From NCBI GenBank assembly GCA_021324155.1, contig JAJPJQ010000023.1, positions 1 to 64,000 on the forward strand: a DNA stretch of 64,000 bases. The letters are read 5' to 3'. This DNA comes from Pseudomonadota bacterium. Its GTDB lineage: Bacteria; Desulfobacterota; Binatia; UBA9968. A program made the translations under genes and the position numbers. Below are positions 49,524 to 59,053 of this stretch, one piece after another. How positions within the stretch are numbered: the stretch's first letter is position 1; each line of letters starts with the position of its first letter. The notes below the pieces were generated by a model. That model saw only the letters and a list, made by a program, of their open reading frames with translations. It made no database searches and was not told where the DNA came from.

Positions 49524-49796
49524 TTACGCCGCATCGCCGCTCGCCCCGACCAGACGATCCAGCTCGCCGGACTGTTCCATCTCGTAAAGCTCGTCGTAAC
49601 CTCCGATCGAGCGGCCGTCGATAAAAATCTGCGGCACCGTGCGGCGGCCGCCGGAGAGGCGGATCGCCTCCTCGCGCCGTTTTGGGTCGCGGGCGACGTC
49701 GATCTCTTCGAATTCCAGACTTTTCGAGCGCAGCAGCGCTTTCGCGCGCACGCAGTACGGACAGACTTGTGTGGTATAAACGACGATTTTCGCCAT
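49524..49796 (-). CDS. grxC: Glutaredoxin (GrxC-type)
   Basis: A 90-aa glutathione-dependent disulfide reductase with the active site CPYC (Cys12, Cys15) near the start, the cis-Pro region RRTVPQIFIDGRSIGGYDEL and a C-terminal helix. I start at MAKIVVYTTQVCPYC (49796); the upstream 13 codons of the open frame are not family-like. It faces the tRNA-Cys gene convergently, 17 nt away. Confidence 0.94.
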   Translation of the reverse strand: MAKIVVYTTQVCPYCVRAKALLRSKSLEFEEIDVARDPKRREEAIRLSGGRRTVPQIFIDGRSIGGYDELYEMEQSGELDRLVGASGDAA

Positions 49797-49842
49797 GGAA
49801 CAATTATCGCACGAAGGCGGGCTTTCTGAAAACACCGCTGGG

Positions 49843-50217
49843 CTAATCTTCTTTGAGGATTTTTTTCAGCGCGGCGCCGAGCTCGCGATGGGTGAAAGGC
49901 TTGGCGATGTAGTCGGTGCAGCCGCTCTGCATGCACTTTTCGCGATCGCCCGGAAGCGCGCGAGCCGTCGCGGCGAGAACCGGAATCAACTGCGTCTTCG
50001 GATTCTTCCGGATGAGAGCGGTCGCCTGGAGCCCATCCATGCCGGGCAATGAAATGTCCATGATAATGAGGTCCGGCAGATGCGTTTCGGCCATCTGGAC
50101 AGCCTTGTCGCCCGTATCGGCGGTAATCGCATCATAGCCGAGAAACTCGAGCTCTTTCTGGACTACGTCGACCGTGGCGGGATTATCTTCAACCAGGAGA
50201 ATTCGCTTCTTGCTCAT
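49843..50217 (-). CDS. Stand-alone receiver-domain response regulator (DivK/CheY-like)
   Basis: A 124-aa single receiver domain. Acidic residues at 10-11, phospho-acceptor Asp54 in IIMDISLPGMDG, and Lys in DYIAKPFTHRE are all present. The pattern KRILLVEDNPATVDVVQ with LQATALIRKNPKT resembles DivK-type regulators. No kinase is adjacent, so the partner is unknown. It lies 46 nt upstream of grxC on the same strand. Confidence 0.9.
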   Translation of the reverse strand: MSKKRILLVEDNPATVDVVQKELEFLGYDAITADTGDKAVQMAETHLPDLIIMDISLPGMDGLQATALIRKNPKTQLIPVLAATARALPGDREKCMQSGCTDYIAKPFTHRELGAALKKILKED

Positions 50218-50265
50218 TGTCGTAGTTTCGCCGCCTCATAGAATATCATAGGCGCGTCCGGCGTG

Positions 50266-51120
50266 CTATCCGCCGGATTCCTCGGCGAGCTCGATATTGA
50301 CGCTACCGATGAAGACCTGCGCCGACATCTTGACGGGCAGCCTCTGCTCGTCGGCCGTGATCCACGCCGTAGCCTGGCGGACACGTTTGGCGTACCCCGA
50401 TTTGTTGAGATCGGCGACTTTGGGAACGATCTTGAACGCCTCGTATTGCTTGCCCTTGACCGAGACGCGCTCTTTGCCTACGACGTCGAGCGTCACGAGG
50501 TAGCGGCTTTTGCCGCCGAAGACCTCTAACTGGAACGAATCTCCGGGCTTGAATTCGAGGCTGCGCGCGAGGTAAACGGCCGCCACCGTATCCAGCGTAT
50601 AGGGCGATTCGAATTCGAAATCCTTACGCTTCTTGTTTTCTTTTCGCTGAACGGTCCATTTGTGCGTTGCTGGATCGACGGTCGCGATCGTATCGTTGGC
50701 CTTTTTGTTCTCGCGCTGGATGAACGAGAAGCGCAGCGGATGCAGCGTCTCGGCATCGAACGTGGACTCGATGACATCGCGCATCTTGAAGATCCAATCG
50801 AGACCGCGCCACGAGTCGGCCTTGACCGTCGCGTGATAAGTCTTTTTTCCATCGGTGACGATCGGACGCATGTCGATCGTCGCCGAAGCGACCGGCACGC
50901 CGAGCCAGCTCGCGTTGTAGACGGCGTGCTCTCCCTTGTCGAACGGCCGGTACTTGGGCGCGTAGTTCTTGAACTGGGGCGGGCTGTCGGCCGCGGGAGC
51001 GGCCGCCGCGAGGAACACGGCACAAAGAAGAATTAGGCGCGCAACATACGCCGCACGTCTGCGACTCGGCGTTAAAGACCTCGATCGTTCTGGATTTGGG
51101 GATGAACGGCGGGCTCGCAA
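50266..51120 (-). CDS. DUF3108 periplasmic protein
   Basis: A 284-aa protein with a basic N-terminus, a signal sequence (ARLILLCAVFLAAAAPAA, about 27-44) and the DUF3108 domain: FDKGEHAVYNASWLGVPVAS, WIFKMRDVIESTFDAETLHP and ATAWITADEQRLPVKMSAQV. DUF3108 proteins are beta-rich envelope proteins of unknown role. The long Arg/Ser-rich start may include upstream non-coding codons, as no later Met precedes the signal sequence. leuD ends 7 nt upstream of it. Confidence 0.82.
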   Translation of the reverse strand: MRARRSSPNPERSRSLTPSRRRAAYVARLILLCAVFLAAAAPAADSPPQFKNYAPKYRPFDKGEHAVYNASWLGVPVASATIDMRPIVTDGKKTYHATVKADSWRGLDWIFKMRDVIESTFDAETLHPLRFSFIQRENKKANDTIATVDPATHKWTVQRKENKKRKDFEFESPYTLDTVAAVYLARSLEFKPGDSFQLEVFGGKSRYLVTLDVVGKERVSVKGKQYEAFKIVPKVADLNKSGYAKRVRQATAWITADEQRLPVKMSAQVFIGSVNIELAEESGG

Positions 51121-51127
51121 AGCTGCG

Positions 51128-51742
51128 TCAGGATCTGAAGCCGGTCATATACGGCAGCTTCGCCGCGGTGGCTTTGACCTTGTCGAGATTGGCGCGCAGC
51201 ATGCCCGTGGAGTCCCACGAGCCGTCGACGAGCGCCTTGCGGTGCGTCTCAGGAATGTCGACGGGAATGGATTTGCCGTCGTAAGCTAGCCTCTTCGCCT
51301 CAATATCGAGCGCGAAGGAAGTCTCGGGTTTCGAATCGGCGAGGCCCATCAAGTCTTCGATCTCGCGCTCGCCGACCGTGACCGTCGGCATGCCGATCAT
51401 GACGCAGTTGCCGGCGAAAATCGCGGCGAACGATTCGCCGACAACGGCGTGAACGCCGAAGCGGTAGAGCGCCTGCGGCGCGTGCTCGCGCGACGAGCCG
51501 CAACCGAAGTTTTTGTTGACGAACAAGAGCGAAGCGCCCTTGAACTTCGGATCGTTGAACGGGTGCGGTTTCGTTTTGCCGGCGGCGTCGAAGCGCTCGT
51601 CGAAAAAAGGATAATCGCCCATGCGCGCGAACGTCGGCTCCTTTAAATATCGCGCGGGGATGATGCGGTCGGTGTCAATGTCGTTGCCGCGGACAACGAT
51701 GGCGCGGCCCGAGACGTTGGTGATTTTGGAATCATTGCTCAT
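51128..51742 (-). CDS. leuD: 3-isopropylmalate dehydratase small subunit
   Basis: Swivelling-domain subunit of isopropylmalate isomerase (leucine synthesis), 204 aa. Visible: RAIVVRGNDIDTDRIIPARYL, NFGCGSSREHAPQAL and FAAIFAGNCVMIG, the expected signatures. The leuC gene lies 13 nt upstream on the same strand, so the two subunits are co-transcribed. leuA and leuB are not in the window. Confidence 0.97.
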   Translation of the reverse strand: MSNDSKITNVSGRAIVVRGNDIDTDRIIPARYLKEPTFARMGDYPFFDERFDAAGKTKPHPFNDPKFKGASLLFVNKNFGCGSSREHAPQALYRFGVHAVVGESFAAIFAGNCVMIGMPTVTVGEREIEDLMGLADSKPETSFALDIEAKRLAYDGKSIPVDIPETHRKALVDGSWDSTGMLRANLDKVKATAAKLPYMTGFRS

Positions 51743-51755
51743 CGTATTGTCGATC

Positions 51756-53159
51756 CTATGCGAGATACTCGCGCACGTCGACGACTTTGCCGCTCAGCGC
51801 GGCGGCGGCGACCATCGCCGGGCTCATCAGCAGTGTCCGGCCGCCCGGGCTCCCCTGCCGGCCGATGAAGTTGCGGTTGGACGACGACGCGCAGATCTCG
51901 CGCCCTTGCAGCCGGTCGGGATTCATCGCGAGACACATCGAGCAGCCCGCCTCGCGCCACTCGAAGCCGGCGGCGGTGAAGATTTTGTGCAGCCCTTCTT
52001 TTTCCGCCAGCGTCTTGACCTCGGCCGACCCGGGCACGACGAGCGCGCGGATACCCGGTGCGACTCTTTTCCCCTGCGCGATCTTCGCCGCCGCGCGGAG
52101 GTCGCTTAATCGCGAGTTGGTGCACGAGCCGACGAACGCGACGTTGATCGGCGTGCCGAGGATCGGCGCCCCGGGGCTCCATCCCATGTGATCGTAAGCC
52201 TTGCGCGCGCCGTCGGGATCGGGGAATTCTTCAGGCCGCGGCAGCTTCTCGGAAATCCCCACCGCCTGGCCGGGATTGATGCCCCACGTCACCGTGGGCT
52301 CGAGCTTCACGCCTTCTACGTCGACGACATCGTCGTAGCGCGCGCCGGCATCCGATGCGACCGATTTCCAGTACGTCACGGCGCGGTCGAACGCCTCGCC
52401 TTTCGGGACGTACTCCCGCCCGCGGAGAAAATCGAATGTGGTCTGATCGGGATTGACATAGCCGACGAGCGCGCCGCCCTCGATGCTCATGTTGCAGACG
52501 GTCATGCGCTCTTCCATGCTCATGCGGTCGAGCACGGCGCCGCCGTACTCGTAGGCGAAGCCCTTACCGCCCGAGACACCGAGCTTCCGGATGATATTGA
52601 GGATCACGTCTTTAGCATAGACGCCCGGCGGCAGCGATCCGTTTACATTGATGCGCCGGACTTTTAAGCGGTCGATCGCGAGCGTCTGCGTCGCTAGCAC
52701 GTCGCGCACCTGGCTCGTGCCGATACCGAATGCGAGCGTGCCGAAAGCGCCGTGCGTGCTCGTATGGCTGTCGCCGCAGGCGAGCGTGATGCCCGGCTGC
52801 GTGAGCCCGAGCTGCGGCCCGATGACGTGGACGATTCCCTGCTTGTCGCTGTCGAGGCCGAAGAAGTCGATGCCGAACTCGCCGACGTTTTTCTCGAGCA
52901 CCTGGATCAATGTCTCGGCCTCGGCGTCGAGAAACGGCCGCGTGCGCAGGTCGGTCGGGACGATGTGATCGACGGTCGCGAAGGTTCGCTCGGGAAACGC
53001 GACCTTAAAGCCGTTCTCCCGCAGCATGTCGAACGCCGGCGCCGTCGTGATCTCGTGAATCAAATGAAGGCCGACGAAGAGCTGCGTCTGCCCGGTCGGG
53101 AGAATGTCGACGGTGTGCGAATCCCAAATCTTATCGTAAAGCGTGCGCCCTGAAGCCAT
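51756..53159 (-). CDS. leuC: 3-isopropylmalate dehydratase large subunit
   Basis: Aconitase-superfamily catalytic subunit with a [4Fe-4S] cluster, 467 aa. Cluster and substrate motifs: [37 protein letters not shown] (first Cys) and [14 protein letters not shown] (two Cys). The N-terminal [15 protein letters not shown] matches LeuC. It heads the leuC-leuD pair. Confidence 0.97.
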   Translation of the reverse strand: MASGRTLYDKIWDSHTVDILPTGQTQLFVGLHLIHEITTAPAFDMLRENGFKVAFPERTFATVDHIVPTDLRTRPFLDAEAETLIQVLEKNVGEFGIDFFGLDSDKQGIVHVIGPQLGLTQPGITLACGDSHTSTHGAFGTLAFGIGTSQVRDVLATQTLAIDRLKVRRINVNGSLPPGVYAKDVILNIIRKLGVSGGKGFAYEYGGAVLDRMSMEERMTVCNMSIEGGALVGYVNPDQTTFDFLRGREYVPKGEAFDRAVTYWKSVASDAGARYDDVVDVEGVKLEPTVTWGINPGQAVGISEKLPRPEEFPDPDGARKAYDHMGWSPGAPILGTPINVAFVGSCTNSRLSDLRAAAKIAQGKRVAPGIRALVVPGSAEVKTLAEKEGLHKIFTAAGFEWREAGCSMCLAMNPDRLQGREICASSSNRNFIGRQGSPGGRTLLMSPAMVAAAALSGKVVDVREYLA

Positions 53160-53231
53160 AATCGGTTCTCCGAGTGAAAAATCAATATAACCGGCGGCCC
53201 GCGCCCGCGCAAGCGAGCGAGAGGCTGGCGC

Positions 53232-54203
53232 TTACAGGCCCAATTCTTTCTGCGCCTGCTTGAGGTAGCTGAGATCGAGATACTTTTCGGGCGGGGGCAG
53301 CGGCTCTTTGACGAGGCCGTCGTTCGCCTGAACCTGGATGTTCATTTTAAAGCCGTCGAGCGTAACGGCGCCGTCGGACGGATAAACCTTGTGCTTGACG
53401 AAATAATCGACGCCGATTTTTCCGTACGGCGGCTTCATGCCCATTTCCTTCGTGAGAAATTCCGCCGCCTGGTCGGGCGCGTCGTTGATCCAGCGGAGAC
53501 TCCGGATATGCGCCTTGATGAAACGGACCAGCGAAGGGCGGTTCTTTTCCGCCCATGACGGATTCACGTTGACGGCGTTAAACTGATACGCCTGGATGAC
53601 TTCCGTCGTGTCGCCGAGCTTGTTGAAGCCTTTGTCGATCGCCATGTCCGCGAACGGCACGCCGAGCACCGCGCCGGCGATCGCGCCGCTCTCCAAGGCT
53701 GTGAGGCGCGCGGGCGTGCCGCCGGCGATGACCGCGAGGCTGAAGTCGCGCGGGTGCTGCAATCCTTTGCTCTTCAAATAGCCGAGCAGGATCGAGGTCG
53801 CGCCGCCGGTGAGGCTCGCGACGCCGAGGCGCGCGCCTTTGAGGTCTTCGATCTTCTTAAAATTTTTGCCGCCGATGAGATAATACGGCGCCGCGTTGCT
53901 CGATCCGGCGACAGTTTTCAGGCTGCCGCCCTTCTCATCCCACAGGATAACGCTGTCCGGATTGATGTTCGCGACATGCAGCTCGCCGGCGACAAGCGCC
54001 CTGAGCTGGAGATCGGCGCCACCGATGAAGACGAGCTCGACCTGCACGCCCTCCGCCGCGTAGAAGCCTTTTTTCTGCGCGACGAAGAAAGGCAGATAAT
54101 TGAGATCGCGCGAGACGTAGCCGGCCTTGATCGTCTCGGCGGAAACGTGGGCTGAGAAAAACAGCGGAACGAAGAGGACCCAAAATGCCAGGCGGCGTTT
54201 CAT
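53232..54203 (-). CDS. NMT1/SsuA-like ABC transporter substrate-binding protein
   Basis: A 323-aa exported binding protein: signal peptide (1-22, ending HVSA), then IKAGYVSRDLNYLPFFVAQK and KGFYAAEGVQVELVFIGG, the usual start of this family, and DLKGARLGVASLTGGATS in the second lobe. Ligands in the family include sulfonates, nitrate, thiamine precursors and aromatic acids; none can be assigned. No permease or ATPase gene is nearby. The next gene upstream is the polysaccharide deacetylase-like one. Confidence 0.85.
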   Translation of the reverse strand: MKRRLAFWVLFVPLFFSAHVSAETIKAGYVSRDLNYLPFFVAQKKGFYAAEGVQVELVFIGGADLQLRALVAGELHVANINPDSVILWDEKGGSLKTVAGSSNAAPYYLIGGKNFKKIEDLKGARLGVASLTGGATSILLGYLKSKGLQHPRDFSLAVIAGGTPARLTALESGAIAGAVLGVPFADMAIDKGFNKLGDTTEVIQAYQFNAVNVNPSWAEKNRPSLVRFIKAHIRSLRWINDAPDQAAEFLTKEMGMKPPYGKIGVDYFVKHKVYPSDGAVTLDGFKMNIQVQANDGLVKEPLPPPEKYLDLSYLKQAQKELGL

Positions 54204-54252
54204 GGCAATCCCTCCGATGTAGGGCTGGCTTAAAGCCCGCCCTTAGCAATGA

Positions 54253-55170
54253 TCAGTTACCGACGCAGTTTTCTAGCAGCCATTTCACGACGTCGATGCG
54301 GCGCGCGAACCATATATCCGAAAATGATTTCGCATACTGAATCGATTCGTCGTAGACCTTGCCGGTGGCGGGAAACGCCATCTGGCAGTGCATCGCCATC
54401 GTGAGCATCTTCGGCTCCTCGGCCGACTCCTCGTAGAGCATGTCGAACTCGTCCTTGAACGCGCCGAAAAGGTCGCGCGCGGTGATACCGCGCCGGTACA
54501 TGCCGGTGTCGTTGAGGCCGCTGATCGCGTTGCGGTACGGCACCTCGATCAAACGCTTGCCGTTGACTTCCACAAGATACGGCGTGTCGTCGTTGACCGC
54601 GTCCCCGTGCCAGAGAAAACCTTCGTCGGCGAGCAGCTCCAGCGTGTGCTCGGTGTGGCGCATGCCGGACGAGAGGCAGCCGTACGGCCGCACCCCGACA
54701 AGGTCTTGGAAGATTTTCATGCAGGCGCGGATCTCGTCGCGCTCCTGCTCTTTCGTGAGATAAATCGACTGCACGTCCTCGGCGTAGTTGTGGCCGACGA
54801 TCTCGTGCCCTTGCGCATGGACCGCCTTTACCGCTTCGGGATAGCGAATCGCCGCCAGGCCGTTGATATTGAACGACGCCTTGAGGCCGTGCTTGCGGAG
54901 GATTCTGAGAATGCGCCATACGCCGGTGCGGCCGCCGTAGTCGTTCTCGCTCGCCGTGCGGAAATCGTATTTGCTGCGCGTGTCCTCCGCCGTGATCGGG
55001 TTCGACCCGCCGACGTGATGCGTGCGCCGATTTTTCGGGTCCGGCACTTCCGTCCACGCCTCGAGATTGCCCGCGAGCGCCACGGCCATGCGCGCGCCGT
55101 TCGGCCATTTGATCGTGATTTTCTTGCCCTTGGAAAAGACATCGTAGAAATTATCGTGCGACGGCATCAT
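54253..55170 (-). CDS. Polysaccharide deacetylase-family protein (NodB/PuuE-like)
   Basis: About 305 aa, starting at MMPSHDNFYDVFSKGKKITI (55170; the next Met is 55167). The family pattern includes ASFNINGLAAIRYPEAVKAV and GHEIVGHNYAEDVQS, where the metal-binding His residues of NodB motif 2 would lie, and HGDAVNDDTPYLVEV further on. No signal peptide is seen, so a cytoplasmic allantoinase-like (PuuE) role is possible besides sugar deacetylation. Located 49 nt upstream of the NMT1-like gene. Confidence 0.82.
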   Translation of the reverse strand: MMPSHDNFYDVFSKGKKITIKWPNGARMAVALAGNLEAWTEVPDPKNRRTHHVGGSNPITAEDTRSKYDFRTASENDYGGRTGVWRILRILRKHGLKASFNINGLAAIRYPEAVKAVHAQGHEIVGHNYAEDVQSIYLTKEQERDEIRACMKIFQDLVGVRPYGCLSSGMRHTEHTLELLADEGFLWHGDAVNDDTPYLVEVNGKRLIEVPYRNAISGLNDTGMYRRGITARDLFGAFKDEFDMLYEESAEEPKMLTMAMHCQMAFPATGKVYDESIQYAKSFSDIWFARRIDVVKWLLENCVGN

Positions 55171-55289
55171 GAACCCGCCCTCCCGTCTTAAGGCTGGATA
55201 TACAGGCAAAGTTCGCGGAGTGTCAACGAAGCAGGTTTCAGGTTCCAGTTTCAAGTCCGAAACCAGAAATTTGAAACTTGAGACTATAT
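55171..55289. repeat. Reduplicated intergenic tract
   Basis: Contains GCAGGTTTCAGGTTCCAGTT, TTTCAAGTCCGAAACC and TTTGAAACTTGAGAC: the word GTTTCAAG and its complement CTTGAAAC recur. The same words recur in the gap at 57217-57312. No gene is visible. Confidence 0.5.
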
Positions 55290-56456
55290 TTATTGCTGCT
55301 GACTCAAAAGATCGTAGATCAGCGAGTAAAACTGGAGTGCGGAAGGTATATAGACTGTGAAATACTGTTTGAAGGAGAATTTATTTTGCGATGGATCGAC
55401 GTGGGTAAAAAGGCGGAGGATCGCGACGTGGACGCGCAACTTGTCGCCGACGGCGTCGGCGAGGCGCAAACTTTCGGTATAAGGAATTAACGGGTCGGTG
55501 CTGCCGTGGCCGATAATGAAGCGCGCGCGGATCGCGGGAACCACGGGTGCCATCGAAAGCTTCTGCAGATAGTCGCGAAGGCGCGGGTCGATCTTCTGCA
55601 CCAGATCGGCGGTCTGGTTCGGGTCCGTGTTGGTCAGCAGCTCATAAACGTATTTTCCATTCGAGGTAAGTCTCTGTAGCAGAGGAGCGATGTTCGCCGG
55701 CGCCTCCATCTGTTCGTTCTTAAATATCTCGCGCAGGATTTTTCGGTCGTTTTCGTTGCCAACGTAATCGACGTTGTTTTGAAAGAAGACCCATTTGCCG
55801 TAAGGCTGCGGCTGGAGATAGCCTTTCTCGCGTCCGTATTCGAAATAGCCGGTCGTAATGAAGCGGATGACGTCGATCGGATCGTAGTAGCCGCCGAACG
55901 ACACGACGAACTTGACATGGTCGCGTAACTCCGGCGCAGCCGCTGCCATCATCGTCGGCCCGGCGGCGTAGCTGAAGCCCATGAGCCCGAGCTTCGCCGG
56001 ATCGACGATCTCTTTCAGCGTGGCGAGATAGTGCGTCGACGCGACGATGTCGTCGACGTCGCTGAAGGCGATGCGAAACGACTTCATGCCTTTGAGATCG
56101 GGAACGAGCACGGTGAAGCCGACGCGCGCGAGGGAAATCGCGAAACGCCTGAGACGAGGATCGTTCTTGCCGTCCTCGATGATGCCGTGGGTAAGCAGCA
56201 AGCCGGCGCGCGGCCTGCGGCCCTCCACGTAATAGAGATCGGCCGCGATGTTGTCGTGCTTGCCGGCGATCTCGATGGTTTTCATCGCCGGCGGAGGAGT
56301 AAGCCAGGCGAGCTTGCCGCGCTCCGGCGCATTCAGCGTGCTGCCGTCGAGCATGTCCCACATGAAGAGCGCAGTGAGGACGCCGAGCCGGATTTGGGAA
56401 AAGAACACCACGAAAAGCAGGAGAAGCAGAGCGGCGGCGATGGACAATTTTTTCAA
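55290..56456 (-). CDS. Membrane-anchored alpha/beta hydrolase
   Basis: A 388-aa protein with an N-terminal anchor or signal (about 4-22), then an alpha/beta hydrolase domain: LLLTHGIIEDGKND (oxyanion region), nucleophile Ser in LGLMGFSYAAGPTMM, acid Asp probably in GHGSTDPLIPY and base His in LRLFTHVDPSQNKF. The substrate is unknown. It is 13 nt downstream of truA and likely co-transcribed. Confidence 0.78.
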   Translation of the reverse strand: MKKLSIAAALLLLLFVVFFSQIRLGVLTALFMWDMLDGSTLNAPERGKLAWLTPPPAMKTIEIAGKHDNIAADLYYVEGRRPRAGLLLTHGIIEDGKNDPRLRRFAISLARVGFTVLVPDLKGMKSFRIAFSDVDDIVASTHYLATLKEIVDPAKLGLMGFSYAAGPTMMAAAAPELRDHVKFVVSFGGYYDPIDVIRFITTGYFEYGREKGYLQPQPYGKWVFFQNNVDYVGNENDRKILREIFKNEQMEAPANIAPLLQRLTSNGKYVYELLTNTDPNQTADLVQKIDPRLRDYLQKLSMAPVVPAIRARFIIGHGSTDPLIPYTESLRLADAVGDKLRVHVAILRLFTHVDPSQNKFSFKQYFTVYIPSALQFYSLIYDLLSQQQ

Positions 56457-56469
56457 TTTTGCTCGTGAA

Positions 56470-57216
56470 TTAAGCTTTGGGTTCTTCGTACTGCACTTCC
56501 ATCAGAAATAACCCCTCCGGCGGGGCGGTCGGACCGGCGAGCGTGCGGTCTTTCGCCGCGAGCAGCTCCGCAAACGAATCCGCCGTGCGCTCGCCGCGGC
56601 CGATCTGGACGAGCGTGCCGAGAATGTTCCGCACCATGTGGCGCAGGAACGCGTTCGCCTCGATGTCGAAATATACGAGCTCGCGCTCGCGTCGCAGCGA
56701 GTTCTGGTAGACGCGGCGCACGGAATGCGCCGCCTCGCAGCCCGCCGCCTGAAACGAGGCGAAGTCGTGGTCGCCTTCGAGACAACCGAGCGCGCGCTGC
56801 ATCGCGGCCAGGTCGAGCGGCTCGTGCACGTGCCACGAGTAACGGCGCTCGACGGCCGTCGGCCACGGATCGTTCCAGATGCGGTAGCGATAATGCCGCA
56901 GGCGCGCGTCGCGCCGAGCGTCGAAATTGTCCCGGGCGCGCTCTACGCGGCGGATCGCGATGTCGCGCGGCGTCACGCCGTTGAGGCCGCGCTGCAGACG
57001 CCAAAGATCGACTTCGCCGTCGTGAATAAAGTTCGCGACCTGCCCGAGCGCGTGCACGCCGGCGTCGGTGCGGCCCGAGCCGTTGAGGCGAGTCTTCGCG
57101 CCGAGAATCTGCTCCAGCGCCGCTTCGATCGTCTGCTGCACCGACCGGCCGTTCGGCTGCGCCTGCCAGCCGCAATAGTCGGTGCCGTCGTACTCGATCG
57201 TGAGCTTAACGTTCAT
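56470..57216 (-). CDS. truA: tRNA pseudouridine(38-40) synthase TruA
   Basis: A 248-aa pseudouridine synthase. Catalytic Asp51 is in GSGRTDAGVHALGQV; other family segments are YDGTDYCGWQAQPNGRSVQQ, FDARRDARLRHYRYRI and RHMVRNILGTLVQIGRGE. It modifies the anticodon arm of several tRNAs. Confidence 0.96.
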   Translation of the reverse strand: MNVKLTIEYDGTDYCGWQAQPNGRSVQQTIEAALEQILGAKTRLNGSGRTDAGVHALGQVANFIHDGEVDLWRLQRGLNGVTPRDIAIRRVERARDNFDARRDARLRHYRYRIWNDPWPTAVERRYSWHVHEPLDLAAMQRALGCLEGDHDFASFQAAGCEAAHSVRRVYQNSLRRERELVYFDIEANAFLRHMVRNILGTLVQIGRGERTADSFAELLAAKDRTLAGPTAPPEGLFLMEVQYEEPKA

Positions 57217-57312
57217 AAAAACGGTTTCGAGTTCCGGGTTTTAGTTTCGAGGGAACGATGCTTCTACAATAAAAGCTCTTTCTCGAAACCCGAAGCTTGA
57301 AACTCGAACTTT
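57217..57312. repeat. Reduplicated intergenic tract between ACAD and truA
   Basis: GGTTTCGAGTTCCGGGTTTT, AGTTTCGAGGG, TTCTCGAAACCCGAAGC and TTGAAACTCGAAC succeed each other, so the word GTTTCGAG and its complement CTCGAAAC recur and could fold. Word content resembles the 55171-55289 tract. Confidence 0.5.
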
Positions 57313-58473
57313 TTAATAGGACTTCGGCATGCCGAGGACGTGCTGCGCGAGGAACGCGAGCACGAGATTGTTGCTGACCGGCGCGATCGTGAGCAGCCGG
57401 GTCTCGCGGAATTTCCGCTCGACGTCGTACTCGGCGGCGAAGCCGTAGCCGCCGTGCGTGTTGAGGCAGGCGTTGGCCGCCTCCCATGCCGCCTCGGAGG
57501 CGAGCAGCTTCGCCATGTTCGCCTCCGCGCCGCAGCGCTCCTTGCGGTCGAATTTGGTCGCCGCCTGGAAGCGCACGAGGTCGGCGGCCTCGATGCGCGC
57601 GTACGCCTGCGCGATCGGAAACTGAATGCCCTGGTTCGCGCCGATCGGCCGGTCGAACACGACGCGCTCTTTCGCGTAATTCGCGGCGCGCTCGACGAAC
57701 CAGCGGCCGTCGCCGATCGCCTCCGCGGCGACGAGAATGCGCTCGGCGTTCCAGCCGTCGATGATGTAGCGAAAGCCCATCCCCTCCTCGCCGATCAGGT
57801 TCTCCGCCGGGACTTCGAGTCCGTCGAAGAAAAGCGCATTGGTGTGGTGATTGATCATGATGTCGAGCGGCTTGATTTCGAGCTTACCCTTGGCGTTGCG
57901 CATATCGACGATGAAGACCGAGAGCCCACGAGTCTTGTCCTTCAACTCGTCGTACGGCGTCGTGCGCGCGAGCAGCAGCATCAAATCGGACTCCTGCGCG
58001 CGCGAGATGAAAATCTTTTCCCCTTTGATGACGTATTTGTCGCCGCGCTTGGTGGCCGTCGTCTCGATGCGCGTCGTCTCCGAGCCGGCGTTCGGCTCGG
58101 TGACGCCGAAGGCCTGCAGGCGTAATTCACCGGTCGCGATCTTCGGCAGATATCTTTTTTTCTGCTCGGCGCTGCCGTGGCGCAGCAGCGTTCCCATCGT
58201 ATACATCTGCGCATGGCATGCGGTCGCGCTGCCGCCCGAGCGGTTGATCTCCGCGAGAATAATGCTGCCCTCGGTGATGCCGAGGCCGCTGCCGCCGTAT
58301 TCCTCGGGGATCAGCGCGGCGAGCCAGCCGAGCTCGGTGAGCTTTTTGACGAAGGCGTCGGGATAGCCGCGCTGTTTGTCGACCTCGCGCCAGTAGGTAT
58401 CCGGGAACTCGCGGCAGACTTTCCGCACTTCGTCGCGGATCTGCTGCTGCTCCTCGGTCAGGTTGAAATCCAT
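57313..58473 (-). CDS. Acyl-CoA dehydrogenase
   Basis: A 386-aa FAD enzyme that desaturates an acyl-CoA. Family segments: AALIPEEYGGSGLGITEGS, FGVTEPNAGSETTRIETTAT, KGEKIFISRAQESDLMLLL and CLNTHGGYGFAAEYDVERKF. At the position of the usual catalytic Glu (IYEGTxxI) this protein reads TIAPVSNNLV, so the base may lie elsewhere. I start at MDFNLTEEQQQ (58473), preceded by GGAGGCGAGG. Divergent from the MaoC-CaiB pair, with which it probably forms one acyl-CoA pathway. Confidence 0.92.
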   Translation of the reverse strand: MDFNLTEEQQQIRDEVRKVCREFPDTYWREVDKQRGYPDAFVKKLTELGWLAALIPEEYGGSGLGITEGSIILAEINRSGGSATACHAQMYTMGTLLRHGSAEQKKRYLPKIATGELRLQAFGVTEPNAGSETTRIETTATKRGDKYVIKGEKIFISRAQESDLMLLLARTTPYDELKDKTRGLSVFIVDMRNAKGKLEIKPLDIMINHHTNALFFDGLEVPAENLIGEEGMGFRYIIDGWNAERILVAAEAIGDGRWFVERAANYAKERVVFDRPIGANQGIQFPIAQAYARIEAADLVRFQAATKFDRKERCGAEANMAKLLASEAAWEAANACLNTHGGYGFAAEYDVERKFRETRLLTIAPVSNNLVLAFLAQHVLGMPKSY

Positions 58474-58546
58474 CCTCGCCTCCGATATTTCAGGGAATGC
58501 CGCACGCAGTATATAGCGCGAACGAAAAAATGTCGAAGGAGGAATC

Positions 58547-59053
58547 ATGGCGGTAAAGCCCGGCTGGGAAGGCCGCTACTTCGAGGATTTCACCGTCGGC
58601 GACGTCTATCAGTGCCGGCTCGGCCGCACGATCACCGAGGCGGACAACATCTGGTTCACGCTGCTCACCAACAACACCAACCAGATCCACTTCAACAACG
58701 AATACGCCAAGCGCACGGAGTTCGGAAAGTGCCTGGTGAACAGCGCGCTCACGCTGGCCATCGTCGCCGGCATGGGCGTCGCCGACGTGAGCGAAAACGG
58801 CTTCGCGCTCGGCTGGGACGAGATCAAGCTGCCGAACCCGCTGTTCGTCGGCGACACGCTCTATTCGGAATCGGAAGTCGTCGACAAGCGCGAATCGAAA
58901 TCGAAGCCGCAGTGGGGCATCATCAAGGTGCGCACGCGCGGCGTCCAGCAGGACGGCAAGGTCGTCATCGACTATACGCGCAGCGTCATGGTTTGGAAAA
59001 AGGCGCACGCCCCGCGGCGCGATCTCTTTCCCGAGGTCAAGGATGGCAAATAG
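58547..59053 (+). CDS. MaoC-family hot-dog dehydratase
   Basis: A 168-aa hot-dog-fold enoyl-CoA hydratase. Visible: EGRYFEDFTVGDVYQCRLGR and the active-site region TNNTNQIHFNNEYAKRTEFG, where the usual Asp/His pair is Asn20-like Gln/His (NQIHFN); the typical bacterial motif is N/D-x-x-P-x-H, so a shifted dyad is likely. AAGGAGG precedes ATG 58547. Its end overlaps the CaiB gene by 11 nt. The substrate is unknown. Confidence 0.88.
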   Translation: MAVKPGWEGRYFEDFTVGDVYQCRLGRTITEADNIWFTLLTNNTNQIHFNNEYAKRTEFGKCLVNSALTLAIVAGMGVADVSENGFALGWDEIKLPNPLFVGDTLYSESEVVDKRESKSKPQWGIIKVRTRGVQQDGKVVIDYTRSVMVWKKAHAPRRDLFPEVKDGK

